The translations under genes and the position numbers were made by a program. Shown piece after piece: positions 1 to 7,873 of a DNA stretch of 54,562 nt; position 1 is the first letter of the stretch, and each line of letters starts with the position of its first letter. The notes beneath the pieces are model-generated. The model was not told the DNA's origin, searched no databases, and saw only the letters and a program-made list of their open reading frames with translations. Source of the DNA: WHSW01 sp035296705 (GTDB taxonomy: Bacteria > Actinomycetota > Thermoleophilia > Solirubrobacterales > 70-9); the NCBI GenBank assembly GCA_035296705.1, contig DATHAL010000090.1, positions 1 to 54,562 of the forward strand. The letters are read 5' to 3'.

Positions 1-423
1 CCAGCCGTGGGTGAGGTGGCCGCCCATCGGCAGCGCCATCCCCATGACGGTCTCGCCCGGCTTGGCGAAGGCCAGGTAGACAGCGAGGTTCGCGGGCGAG
101 CCGGAGTACGGCTGGACGTTGGCGTGCTCGACACCGAACAGCGACTTCGCGCGCTCGACCGCCAGCGTCTCGACCTGGTCGATCACCTGCTGGCCCTCGT
201 AGTAGCGCTTGCCTGGATAGCCCTCGGAGTACTTGTTGGTCAGCAGCGTGGCCGTCGCCTCGAGCACCGCCCGGGAGACGTAGTTCTCGCTCGGGATCAA
301 CCGGATCTTCAGGGCCTGGCGCTCCGCCTCGGCCTCGACGAGCTCGGCGATCTGCGGATCCACGTCGCTGAGCGGGGCATCGAGGGCCGCGGTCACCGAG
401 GTGGTCCCTGTGAGGTCTGCCAC
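1..423 (-). CDS. glyA: Serine hydroxymethyltransferase, N-terminal part (runs off the window)
   Basis: This is the first 141 codons of a PLP enzyme that interconverts serine and glycine using tetrahydrofolate, feeding one-carbon metabolism in the cytosol. The translated fragment contains the SHMT hallmarks IRLIPSENYVS, TNKYSEGYPGKRYYEG and NVQPYSGSPANLAVY, and it stops at the window edge in GGHLTHG, before the PLP-binding lysine. The only sensible start is a GTG four codons after an in-frame TAG. The Shine-Dalgarno is weak. A 15-bp perfect hairpin lies 18 bases upstream of the start. The neighbour upstream on the same strand is an unrelated secreted protein, so glyA probably has its own promoter or lies behind an internal terminator. 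Confidence 0.95.
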   Translation of the reverse strand, partial: MADLTGTTSVTAALDAPLSDVDPQIAELVEAEAERQALKIRLIPSENYVSRAVLEATATLLTNKYSEGYPGKRYYEGQQVIDQVETLAVERAKSLFGVEHANVQPYSGSPANLAVYLAFAKPGETVMGMALPMGGHLTHGW

Positions 424-441
424 GTCAGCAGCCTACCTCGC

Positions 442-482
442 GCAATCGGCGGACGGACTGCGCGGGCCCGTCCGCCGATTGC
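442..482 (-). terminator. Perfect 15-bp inverted repeat between secreted-protein gene and glyA
   Basis: GCAATCGGCGGACGG at 442-456 pairs perfectly with 468-482 around an 11-base loop. It begins 21 bases after the stop codon of the minus-strand secreted-protein gene and ends 18 bases before the glyA start. No T-run follows on the minus strand, so it would be a U-tract-less terminator of the kind often proposed in actinobacteria. It could equally be a leader structure of glyA. Confidence 0.6.
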
Positions 483-503
483 AGGCGCGGAGACCCCCTT
501 CGT

Positions 504-1112
504 TTACTGCATCACGCCGGCCCACAGGCCAGCGTTCGAGAACGTCGCTGCACCGCCACCCTGGATGCTGTAGCGCAGCGAGAACGTGTACTTGCCGGGG
601 TTCACCGGGGAGAACACGAGGAAGCCCGCGCGTACGGGACTCGCCACGCCGCCCACGTCGCCCGCTCCGGGCACCGTAAAGCGAATCTGCGGGTCCGCTC
701 CCGTGAACTCCATGATCCTCGGGCTGTTCGGGAGCAGCGTCGGCTCGAACAGGTGAACCTGGGCCGCCGAGCTCTGGCCGCCGCCGTTGATCTGGCCGGT
801 GACCCGCGCGTAGACGGCGACGACGCCGGTACGCGGAACCTTGACCGTGACGCTCGGGCCGCCGAGGTCGACGGCGGGGACCGACGCCGTCGAGATCGGG
901 CCGACCAGCCCGTTGGTCCTGAACAGGTTCAGCGCGGTCGGCTTCACAGCCTGCTTGTGGATGTCCTTGGCCTTCACCGCGCTCGGCGCGATGTCGTCGG
1001 ACTTGACCGAGTTCTTGCCCTGAAGCGCGACGGCCGATCCGGTCAACCCGGCCACCAGTGCGGCGATCGCGACAACCATTGCCGGCGAGGGCAGCCTCCT
1101 CCTAACGCTCAT
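504..1112 (-). CDS. Secreted protein with NSVKSDD-type decapeptide repeats
   Basis: A protein of about 202 residues of unknown function. The chosen ATG has a GGGAGG Shine-Dalgarno at good distance and is followed by a basic stretch and a hydrophobic segment (about residues 10-32), i.e. a signal peptide or anchor. Immediately after it come three near-repeats of ten residues (NSVKSDDIAP, SAVKAKDIHK, QAVKPTALN). The rest is rich in Gly, Val, Pro and Ser and looks like an all-beta exported domain. Proteins with this N-terminal repeat style are familiar from Thermoleophilia, but I know of no assigned role. A GGAGTC-GTT-GACTCC inverted repeat (1128-1142) sits just upstream of the ribosome-binding site. 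The gene is divergent from the DUF354 gene. Confidence 0.8.
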   Translation of the reverse strand: MSVRRRLPSPAMVVAIAALVAGLTGSAVALQGKNSVKSDDIAPSAVKAKDIHKQAVKPTALNLFRTNGLVGPISTASVPAVDLGGPSVTVKVPRTGVVAVYARVTGQINGGGQSSAAQVHLFEPTLLPNSPRIMEFTGADPQIRFTVPGAGDVGGVASPVRAGFLVFSPVNPGKYTFSLRYSIQGGGAATFSNAGLWAGVMQ

Positions 1113-1189
1113 CGAAACCTCCCTTACGGAGTCGTTGACTCCCCCCACCGGTCAAACCCGCGCAGCCGTCCGTTAGTTTCGGCGCCGAG

Positions 1190-2233
1190 ATGAGGATCTG
1201 GGTCGACATGAGCGGGCCGGCACACGTGCTGGTCCTGAGGCCGATCATCGACCATCTCGAGGCCGCGGGCCACGAGATCGAGGTCACGTCCCGCGAGTAC
1301 ACGCAGACGCAGCAGCTGCTCGAGCTGCACGGCATCGAGCAAACGGCCATCGGCCACCACGGCGGCGCCTCGCGCGTTCGGAAGTTCGCCCGGCTGGTCC
1401 AGCGGACGACGGGGATGATCCGCTTCGGCCGCGAGCGGGAGTTCGACCTGGCGCTTGCGCACGGCTCCAACGACCTGGCGATCGCCTCACGCGCCCTCGG
1501 CATCCCGGAGGCGAACATGCACGATTATGAGTGGGCGGTCGCGCAGCACCACGTCGGCTGCCGCCTCGCGCGGCGCGTGATCTTTCCGGAGACGGTTCCC
1601 CCCGAGCGCCTGCGGCGCTTCGGCGTCGGGCCCGACAAGCTGCGCCAGTACCCGGGGCTCAAGGAGGAGTACTACCTGTCGGACTTCGAGCCGGATCCGA
1701 CGATCCTCGACTCGCTGGGGGTCGACGTCCGTCGGGTCGTCGTCGTGCTGCGTCCGCCTCCGGACGTCTCGCTTTACCACCGCAAGTCGAACCCGCTGTT
1801 TCCGGAGGTGCTGCTGCGGCTGGGCAACGATGACGGCGTGCACGCGGTCGTCCTGCCGCGCACGGATGCACAGCGCACCTTCGTGCGGACGCTGGAGCTC
1901 CCCTCGGTCATCCTGCCGGAGCGGGCGGTGGAGGCACAGAGCCTGATCGCCGTCGCGGACCTCGTCGTCTCGGCCGGGGGAACGATGAATCGGGAGGCCG
2001 CTGCCCTCGGGGTGCCGGTCTACACTACGTACGGAGGTCGGATGGGAGGAGTCGACGAGGCGCTGATTCGCTCCGGGCGGCTTCGGCCGCTGACCAATCC
2101 GGGGGCACTCGAGCTCCGAAAGCGCGAGGATGGTGTCGGTGTTGAGCGGACGCGTCGCGATCCCCAAGACCTGGTCGACCTGATACTGGGAACGGTGGAC
2201 TTCGAGCCTGACCGACCGGCTGCGACTAGATGA
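1190..2233 (+). CDS. DUF354 family (GT-B-like glycosyltransferase) protein
   Basis: A 347-residue protein matching the DUF354 family, which has the two-Rossmann-domain architecture of GT-B glycosyltransferases. It opens with MRIWVDMSGPAHVLVLRPII, has a His-rich HGSNDLAIA-like region near residue 90, and a C-terminal half with VVSAGGTMNREAAALGVPVYT, the nucleotide-sugar-site-like loop of the family. It is the first gene of a run with a polyprenyl sugar transferase, AsnB and a WecA-like enzyme, so a role in building a surface glycan is likely but the substrate is unknown. A TAGTTT hexamer 10 bases before the ATG and no Shine-Dalgarno suggest a leaderless or nearly leaderless transcript. Confidence 0.85.
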   Translation: MRIWVDMSGPAHVLVLRPIIDHLEAAGHEIEVTSREYTQTQQLLELHGIEQTAIGHHGGASRVRKFARLVQRTTGMIRFGREREFDLALAHGSNDLAIASRALGIPEANMHDYEWAVAQHHVGCRLARRVIFPETVPPERLRRFGVGPDKLRQYPGLKEEYYLSDFEPDPTILDSLGVDVRRVVVVLRPPPDVSLYHRKSNPLFPEVLLRLGNDDGVHAVVLPRTDAQRTFVRTLELPSVILPERAVEAQSLIAVADLVVSAGGTMNREAAALGVPVYTTYGGRMGGVDEALIRSGRLRPLTNPGALELRKREDGVGVERTRRDPQDLVDLILGTVDFEPDRPAATR

Positions 2234-2315
2234 TGAACGCGAAGCGCCGAGCGACCCCGCCGAGCAGGCGCCCTCGGCCCGACTCCACGCGGAGCAGCTC
2301 GCTGCCTACGCGTCG

Positions 2316-2963
2316 ATGGAGGACATCTACGGCGACCGCCCGGTCGACGTGGTGCTCCGCGGGCTTGACATCGCGATCGCCAGCGGCGTTCTGCTCCTAT
2401 GGAGCCCCGTGCTCGGGGCGGTCGGGGTCGCGATCCGCGTCACGTCCGGGCCGCCGGTTGTCTACCGCGGGGCCCGCGTGGGCCGCCGAGGGCAGATCTT
2501 CACGATGTTGAAGCTGCGCACCTTGGCCCCGGACGCGGAGACGAGACTCGGGCCGTACTACGGGCCCGAGCTCACGCGACGCACCAAGCTCGAGGTGACG
2601 CGGCTCGGCCGACTGCTGCGCGCCCTGCACGTCGATGAGCTGCCGCAGTTCTGGAACGTGCTGCGCGGCGAGATGAGCGTGGTCGGCCCGAGGCCGATCC
2701 GACCCAAGTTCTTCGCTGAGCTCAGCACCGAGATCCCGCAGTACTGGCAGCGGCTCGTGGTCCGTCCGGGCGTCACGGGCTTCGCCCAGACGAGGATGAC
2801 CCGCGAGGAGAGCTGGAGCGACAAGCTCGCGCACGACCTCGAGTACATCGCGGATCGCTCCGTGACCCTCTACCTGCAGGTCATCGCGGCCACCGCGTGG
2901 CGGATGCTGCGACGCGCCGCCGGCGGCGGCAGGCTGCCCGAGAGCCGCACGGCGCGCGACTGA
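2316..2963 (+). CDS. Polyprenyl-phosphate sugar-1-phosphate transferase (bacterial sugar transferase family)
   Basis: Initiates a lipid-linked glycan by moving a sugar-1-phosphate from a nucleotide sugar to undecaprenyl phosphate at the cytoplasmic membrane. The 215-residue protein is the minimal catalytic form: one membrane-embedded segment (about residues 16-40), then the family signatures FTMLKLRTL, LHVDELPQFWNVLRGEMSVVGPRP and RPGVTGFAQ. The ATG lacks a Shine-Dalgarno. The frame stays open upstream to 2184, into the end of the DUF354 gene, but offers no ATG, GTG or TTG there, so the ATG at 2316 was kept. It precedes asnB by 9 bases. The sugar donor cannot be predicted from the sequence. 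Confidence 0.9.
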   Translation: MEDIYGDRPVDVVLRGLDIAIASGVLLLWSPVLGAVGVAIRVTSGPPVVYRGARVGRRGQIFTMLKLRTLAPDAETRLGPYYGPELTRRTKLEVTRLGRLLRALHVDELPQFWNVLRGEMSVVGPRPIRPKFFAELSTEIPQYWQRLVVRPGVTGFAQTRMTREESWSDKLAHDLEYIADRSVTLYLQVIAATAWRMLRRAAGGGRLPESRTARD

Positions 2964-2972
2964 GGTCGGATC

Positions 2973-4865
2973 GTGTGCGGGATCTGCGGGCTCGCCCGCC
3001 TCGACGGCTCGCGCAACGGCCCCGATCCGGAAACGCTCGCCGCCATGAACGCGACGCTCCGGCATCGCGGTCCCGACTCCGAGGGAATCACCATCGCGGG
3101 TCCCGTCGGGCTGGCGGCGCGGCGTCTCTCGATCATCGACCTCGACCACGGCGACCAACCGCTCACGAACGAGGACGGGACCATCCACGTGGTCCAGAAC
3201 GGCGAGATCTACAACTACCGCGAGCTTCGCGAGGAGCTCGGCGGTGGCGGTCACGAGCTCCGCACGCACTGTGACACCGAGGTCCTCGTTCACCTTTACG
3301 AGGACGAGGGCCCCGGATTCGTCGAGCGGCTCCGTGGCATGTTCGCGATCGCCATCTGGGACGAGCCGCGCCAGCGGCTCGTCCTCGCCCGCGACCGGTT
3401 CGGCATCAAGCCGCTCTACTGGGGAAGCGTCGGAGGCACGCTCGCGTTCGCGTCGGAGCTCCGGGCACTCCAGCGGATCTCCGGCTTCGACCATGCGCTC
3501 GACCCGGATGCGCTCGAGTCCTACCTCGCCTTCAACTCGATCCCCGCGCCCCTGACGATCTTCGCCACCGTGCGGAAGCTTGGTCCCGGGGAGATGCTGC
3601 TCTGGAGCTCGGGTGGAGAGCCGTCGGTGCACCGGTACTCGCGGCCTGCCCCGGTCCCGGCCGTGGCTGTGCGGACGGAATCGGAGCCCGAGCTCGCGCG
3701 CGAGTTGCTCGACCGTCTCTCGGATTCGGTGCGGGCGCATCTCGTTGCCGACGTTCCGGTCGGCGTGCTGCTCTCCGGGGGCGTCGATTCGTCGACGATC
3801 GCGGCGCTCGCGGCGACCTCCGGCAACGGCGCGATCAGCACCTTCTCGATCGGCTTCGAGGAGGGCTCCTTCGACGAGCTCGATCGTGCGCGCGCCGTGG
3901 CGCGCCGCTTCGGGACCGACCACCACGAGCTCGTCGTGAGGCCGGACGCGGTCGCGCTGCTCCCCCGCCTGGTCGCCGCCTTCGACGAGCCATTCGGCGA
4001 TTCGTCGGCCCTTCCGACGTACCTCGTCGCGGAGCTCGCGGCGCGCTCGGTCAAGGTCGTGTTGTCCGGAGAGGGCGGTGACGAGCTGCTCGGCGGCTAC
4101 TACACCTACGTCGCCGACCGCATCGCTCCGTGGCTGCGCGCGCCGGCCAGACTCGCGCGGCCGGTGGTCGAGGCCCTGCCGAGCTCCACCCGCAAGGCGA
4201 GCTTCGACTACAAGGCGAAGCGGTTTGTCCGTGCGGCGCACCTGCCGCCCCTCGAGCGCCACCATGCCTGGAAGGAGATCTTCTCGCCCGACGCGCGCGT
4301 CGATCTGCTCGGTGGCGCCGACGCCGCCACCGACCCCCTCGACTTCCTGCGACGACGGTACGCCGAGACCGAAGGCGCCGAGCCGCTCGCGAGGCTTCAG
4401 GACGTCGACCTGGGCATCTACCTGGTCGACGACCTGCTGGTGAAGACGGACCGCGCGAGCATGACGCACTCGCTCGAAGCGCGCGTGCCGTTCCTCGACC
4501 CTGAGGTCGCCGATTTCGCCCTCGCGGTGCCGCGCCGCGCCTTGATCCGCGGGCTTCAGAAGAAGCGGCTGCTGCGGCGCGCCGTCCGAGGGTTGCTTCC
4601 GCGAGAAGTTGTCGATGGTCCCAAGCAGGGATTCTCGGCGCCCGTCGCCGCATGGCTGCGCGGCGAGATGCACGATTTCGCGCGCGACGCGCTCGCGCCC
4701 TCGGTCCTACGACGTCACGGCTACCTCGATCCCGCGGCGGTCGAGGCGCTGCTCGAACGCCACCGCTCGGGCGCCGAGGACCTGAGCCGCCAGATCTGGG
4801 GCCTGCTGGCGCTCACCCTGTGGCAGGAGGCGAACGTCGGAAGCTCAAGTCCGCCGATTCGGTAG
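2973..4865 (+). CDS. asnB: Asparagine synthase (glutamine-hydrolysing) / AsnB-type amidotransferase
   Basis: A 630-residue two-domain enzyme. The N-terminal class II glutaminase starts directly with the nucleophile (GTG then Cys2, MCGICG) and carries HRGPDSEG and QNGEIYNY. The synthetase domain has the ATP pyrophosphatase loop SGGVDSS at about residues 268-274 and SGEGGDELLGGY. The general reaction is ATP-dependent amidation of a carboxylate with ammonia from glutamine. Asparagine synthesis is the default call. However, AsnB-like enzymes sitting in polysaccharide clusters often amidate sugar acids or wall components, and here it lies between two polyprenyl-phosphate sugar transferases, so a glycan-modifying role is a real alternative. 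Confidence 0.9.
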   Translation: MCGICGLARLDGSRNGPDPETLAAMNATLRHRGPDSEGITIAGPVGLAARRLSIIDLDHGDQPLTNEDGTIHVVQNGEIYNYRELREELGGGGHELRTHCDTEVLVHLYEDEGPGFVERLRGMFAIAIWDEPRQRLVLARDRFGIKPLYWGSVGGTLAFASELRALQRISGFDHALDPDALESYLAFNSIPAPLTIFATVRKLGPGEMLLWSSGGEPSVHRYSRPAPVPAVAVRTESEPELARELLDRLSDSVRAHLVADVPVGVLLSGGVDSSTIAALAATSGNGAISTFSIGFEEGSFDELDRARAVARRFGTDHHELVVRPDAVALLPRLVAAFDEPFGDSSALPTYLVAELAARSVKVVLSGEGGDELLGGYYTYVADRIAPWLRAPARLARPVVEALPSSTRKASFDYKAKRFVRAAHLPPLERHHAWKEIFSPDARVDLLGGADAATDPLDFLRRRYAETEGAEPLARLQDVDLGIYLVDDLLVKTDRASMTHSLEARVPFLDPEVADFALAVPRRALIRGLQKKRLLRRAVRGLLPREVVDGPKQGFSAPVAAWLRGEMHDFARDALAPSVLRRHGYLDPAAVEALLERHRSGAEDLSRQIWGLLALTLWQEANVGSSSPPIR

Positions 4866-4882
4866 GCGAAGATGCCCCAATC

Positions 4883-6145
4883 ATGAGCGGGCGCCCCGAG
4901 CCGATCGACGCTCTGTTCGCGTTCTTGTTGGCGGCGATCCTCGCCTGGCTTTTGGTGCCGTTCGCGGAGCGTCTCGCCCGGCGCGTCGGCGCGATCGACT
5001 ACCCGAACGAGCGCAGCATCCACGTCGAGCCGACGCCGAAGCTGAGCGGCCTCGCGATCCTGGTCGCGATCCTGGTCGGCGGACTCATCTTCCTGCCGTG
5101 GGTTCCGATCACGCAGGCCGTTCTCGCCGGCGCAGTGGTCATCGCCGTGGTCGGGATCTTCGACGATCTCTGGGACCTGCCTCCCGCGCTGAAGCTGGCC
5201 GGGCAAGCGGTGGCTGCCTCGATGCCCGTGCTGAACGGCGTCCAGGTCGCGAGCTTCACGATCCCCTTCATCGGCCGCATCGACCTCGCCGGCGTCGATC
5301 TCGTCAACGCCCCTCTGATCGGCGAGATTCACCTCGGCCACGTGCTGACGGTGCTCGGAATCGTCGCGGTGATCAACGTGATCAACCTGATCGACGGCGT
5401 CGACGGTCTCGCCGCAGGCGTGTGCGTGATCGCGGCGGCGACGCTCTCGATCATCGCCGTGTCACTCGAACGCACGAGCGCCGGCGTGCTCGCGGCGCTC
5501 ACGGCCGGCGGCTCGCTCGGGTTTCTGCGCCACGGCTTCCCACCGGCGTCGAGCTTCATGGGCGACACGGGCTCGAACCTCCTCGGCTACCTGCTCGGGG
5601 TGATCGCGGTGCAGGGGGCGCTGAAGACGAACGCGATCGTGGCGCTCTTCCTGCCGCTGCTCATCCTCGCCGTGCCGATGCTCGACACCGGCTTCGTGGT
5701 CGCGAAGCGGCTGAAGTACCGGCGCCCGATCTATCGCGCAGACACCTGGCACTTCCACCATCGGATGGCGGACATCGGGTTCTCGCAGCGGCTCACCCTC
5801 GCCTATCTCTACGGATGGACGCTGGTGATGGCGGGCGTCGCGCTGGCGCTTCGCTTCGTCCCGTACAGCGACGACCACGGCCATTTCGACACGGCATGGA
5901 CCGTCGTGATCGCCGCCTGTTTGATCGCGGCGATCGCGGCGAGCGTCTACCTGGTGGTCACACTCGAGATCCTGAAGCTGCGCAGGGCGCGCTTCCGCGA
6001 CCTCTTCTCCGTCCGCGGCAGCCCGCCGGACGAGGCCGAGGTCGACCAGGGCGTCGCGCGGGAGCTCGAGACCGGCAGCTTTCCGGCGGTGGACCCGGAC
6101 ACGGGAGAGCTCGAGACGCTCGACGATCCGGCGCCGCATCGATAG
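4883..6145 (+). CDS. WecA/TagO-like undecaprenyl-phosphate N-acetylhexosamine-1-phosphate transferase
   Basis: A 420-residue polytopic membrane enzyme of the MraY/WecA family (PNPT superfamily), which links HexNAc-1-phosphate to undecaprenyl phosphate. It shows the family's Mg/substrate motifs: VVGIFDDLWDLPP on one cytoplasmic loop, NLIDGVDGLAAG, and the C-terminal ADTWHFHHRM histidine motif. About eleven hydrophobic segments are visible. The soluble C-terminal tail (last ~60 residues) is acidic and family-atypical. The frame is open far upstream, but the first good start is this ATG after asnB. It ends the glycan run. The likely product is a wall-glycopolymer or arabinogalactan-type linkage lipid, which fits the LCP ligase farther downstream. 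Confidence 0.92.
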   Translation: MSGRPEPIDALFAFLLAAILAWLLVPFAERLARRVGAIDYPNERSIHVEPTPKLSGLAILVAILVGGLIFLPWVPITQAVLAGAVVIAVVGIFDDLWDLPPALKLAGQAVAASMPVLNGVQVASFTIPFIGRIDLAGVDLVNAPLIGEIHLGHVLTVLGIVAVINVINLIDGVDGLAAGVCVIAAATLSIIAVSLERTSAGVLAALTAGGSLGFLRHGFPPASSFMGDTGSNLLGYLLGVIAVQGALKTNAIVALFLPLLILAVPMLDTGFVVAKRLKYRRPIYRADTWHFHHRMADIGFSQRLTLAYLYGWTLVMAGVALALRFVPYSDDHGHFDTAWTVVIAACLIAAIAASVYLVVTLEILKLRRARFRDLFSVRGSPPDEAEVDQGVARELETGSFPAVDPDTGELETLDDPAPHR

Positions 6146-6225
6146 GCCGCAGGCGCCCCGGGCGGGGTGCGTGACGGCTGTTACGAAGCCGCCCTCAGCT
6201 CCGCCGCGAAGCCGCGAATTTCCTC

Positions 6226-6274
6226 TATAGTCGGCATGCCGCCTGGCCACCGGGACAGCCGGAGGTAGGGCGGC
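6226..6274 (+). promoter_or_regulatory. Candidate atp operon promoter and 5' hairpin leader
   Basis: TATAGT at 6226-6231 is a good -10 hexamer; no clear -35 is seen. The expected start site, about 6238, is exactly where a symmetric hairpin begins: GCCGCC (6238-6243) pairs with GGCGGC (6269-6274), with an inner stem CC-A-CCGG / CCGG-A-GG around a GACAG loop. About 75 further bases without a gene separate it from atpZ. A weak hairpin at 6153-6170 just before could end the upstream transcript. Confidence 0.45.
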
Positions 6275-6348
6275 TTTGCTCACGTCTCACCTGGGAATCG
6301 GACCCTTCGGCGACCCGTCATTGTCTGGCCGCAACTTCAACTTTCCGG

Positions 6349-6546
6349 ATGACCGAGGCCCCTCGGAGGAGGGCGGACGCCGCCACGGCCGGCATGGCCC
6401 TCATCGGGGTGATGCTCGCCGGCGCGGCGGCCGGGTTCGGGCTCGGATCGCTGGTGAACCTTGCGGTGCCGCTCGGCCTGCTTGGGTTGTTCGTAGGGCT
6501 CGGCGCCGGTCTTGCTCTTGTCTACGTTCGCTTTAGAAGGCTCTGA
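6349..6546 (+). CDS. atpZ: AtpZ/AtpI family small membrane protein
   Basis: A 65-residue protein with two hydrophobic segments (about residues 15-35 and 40-60) separated by a short turn, GLGSLVNLAVPLGLLGLF, as in the 'ATPase gene 1' family at the head of F-type ATP synthase operons. Family members are thought to help c-ring assembly or act as Mg/Ca carriers. It opens the atp operon after a long leader and has no strong Shine-Dalgarno. It is short but complete for the family. Function is inferred from position and topology. Confidence 0.75.
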   Translation: MTEAPRRRADAATAGMALIGVMLAGAAAGFGLGSLVNLAVPLGLLGLFVGLGAGLALVYVRFRRL

Positions 6547-6580
6547 CGCCGCCGCCAGGAGCGGCGGACGTCCGGGCGTA

Positions 6581-6949
6581 GTGCTGCGCTACGCCGACCT
6601 CGGGCTGCTCGCGCTCGCACTCCCGGTCTTCGTTCTCGGCGACCTGCCGCTGGCCGGCTACGCCGCCGCCGCGGCCGCCTGGCTCGCCCAGCACGGGCTG
6701 CTCGCCATCGCCGACCGCGCGTCCGCGGCGGCGCTGCGGCGCGGCGATCGCCGCCGCGCGCTGGGCATCGTCGGCGCGGCGACCCTGGGGCGCGTCTGGC
6801 TCGTGACCCTCGCGATCCTCCTCGTCGGCCTCCTCGGTGAGCGCGAGGATGGGCTCGCGGCGGCAGTGCTCACGTTCGCCCTCGTCACCCTTCACCTCGG
6901 CGGGCTCGCTTTCTCGAAGCTCTTCCTCGAGCCGGAGGGCGGGCGGTGA
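6581..6949 (+). CDS. atpI: AtpI-like four-helix membrane protein of the ATP synthase operon
   Basis: About 122 residues with four predicted membrane segments (roughly residues 6-21, 25-42, 65-85 and 90-112) and a basic RRGDRRRA loop in the middle. The layout and place between atpZ and atpB match AtpI, the c-ring assembly helper, although sequence conservation in this family is low and I see no unmistakable motif. The GTG at 6581 is preferred. A TTG at 6512 would overlap atpZ and add 23 residues without hydrophobic or conserved character. Its stop overlaps the atpB start (GTGA), a sign of translational coupling. Confidence 0.6.
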   Translation: MLRYADLGLLALALPVFVLGDLPLAGYAAAAAAWLAQHGLLAIADRASAAALRRGDRRRALGIVGAATLGRVWLVTLAILLVGLLGEREDGLAAAVLTFALVTLHLGGLAFSKLFLEPEGGR

Positions 6950-7857
6950 GCCGCAAGGCGAAGATCTGGCTCGGCGTCGGCCTGTATGTCGCGCTCTTCG
7001 CGGGGCTCTTGCTCGTGCTCGGCAACGAGGGCAAAAACGACGCCTTCCAGCCCCAGAACGAGTTCAAGCTCGAGCCGTGGATCTCGATCGACGTCGCGGG
7101 GATCGACCTCAGCATCAACAAGGCCGTCCTTTACCTCGTCCTGGCCTGCGCGCTGACGATCGCGGCGATGATCTTCGTCGCCAACCGGATGCAGCGCGAG
7201 CCGAACAAGATCCAGATGGCGGTCGAGCTCGCCTACGACCTGACCCGCAACAACATCACCGGAGGCAACATCCCGGACAGGGACCTGGCGCGGCGCTGGT
7301 TTCCCTTCCTGGCGGGGCTCTTCTTCTTCATCTGGTTCTCGAACATGATCGGATTTTTGCCGCTGCCGATCAACACCGAGCACAAGATCGACGTGTTCGG
7401 GCTACAGATCCCGTCGCTCGCGCTCTACGCCGCGACCGCGAATCTCTCGATCCCCCTGGTGCTCACGATCGTCGTCTGGTTCTCGTACCACATCGAGGGC
7501 ATCCGGGCGAAGGGGTTTATCAAGTACCTGGCGAGCTGGCTGCCGCCCGGCCTCGAGAACATGAACTTCGCCGGCAAGGCGTTCTTCTTCGTGATCGAGG
7601 CGATCTCGCACTTCGCGCGGCTGATCTCACTCTCGGTGCGACTGTTCGCGAACATCCTCGCCGGGCACCTGCTGCTCCTGTTCATGGGCGGAGGGCTCGC
7701 GGTGCTGCTCGGCGTGGCCGCGCTCGGGTTGCTCACCTTCCCGCTCGCGCTCGCCTTCTTCCTCCTGGAGGTGGGGCTGATCGCCACGCTTCAGGCATTC
7801 ATCTTCTCGACCTTGACAGCCATCTACCTCGGCGGCGCGACCGCCGAGAGTCACTAG
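6946..7857 (+). CDS. atpB: ATP synthase F0 subunit a
   Basis: The membrane stator half-channel subunit that passes protons to the c-ring. The 303-residue protein has the expected helices and the conserved ISLSVRLFANILAGHL segment, whose arginine is essential for rotation-coupled transport, plus the final helix VGLIATLQAFIFSTLTAIYL. The N-terminus has one anchor helix followed by a periplasmic stretch of about 40 residues. GTG start overlaps the stop of the preceding gene by four bases. It is followed after 16 bases by atpE with its own strong ribosome-binding site. Confidence 0.97.
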   Translation: MSRKAKIWLGVGLYVALFAGLLLVLGNEGKNDAFQPQNEFKLEPWISIDVAGIDLSINKAVLYLVLACALTIAAMIFVANRMQREPNKIQMAVELAYDLTRNNITGGNIPDRDLARRWFPFLAGLFFFIWFSNMIGFLPLPINTEHKIDVFGLQIPSLALYAATANLSIPLVLTIVVWFSYHIEGIRAKGFIKYLASWLPPGLENMNFAGKAFFFVIEAISHFARLISLSVRLFANILAGHLLLLFMGGGLAVLLGVAALGLLTFPLALAFFLLEVGLIATLQAFIFSTLTAIYLGGATAESH

Positions 7858-7873
7858 AAAAGGAGCAATCAGA

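Noticed and set aside
2397..4673. A very long open frame on the minus strand opposite asnB (and similar long antisense frames opposite atpD, LCP, the PAS kinase and the AddA-like gene)
   Set aside because: GC-rich codon bias leaves antisense frames open; their translations are Arg/Gly/Asp-rich without family features, and the opposite strand holds well-conserved genes.
6153..6170. GC hairpin after the WecA-like gene as a terminator
   Set aside because: Only seven pairs with one G-T wobble and no T-run; kept as a remark, not as a feature.
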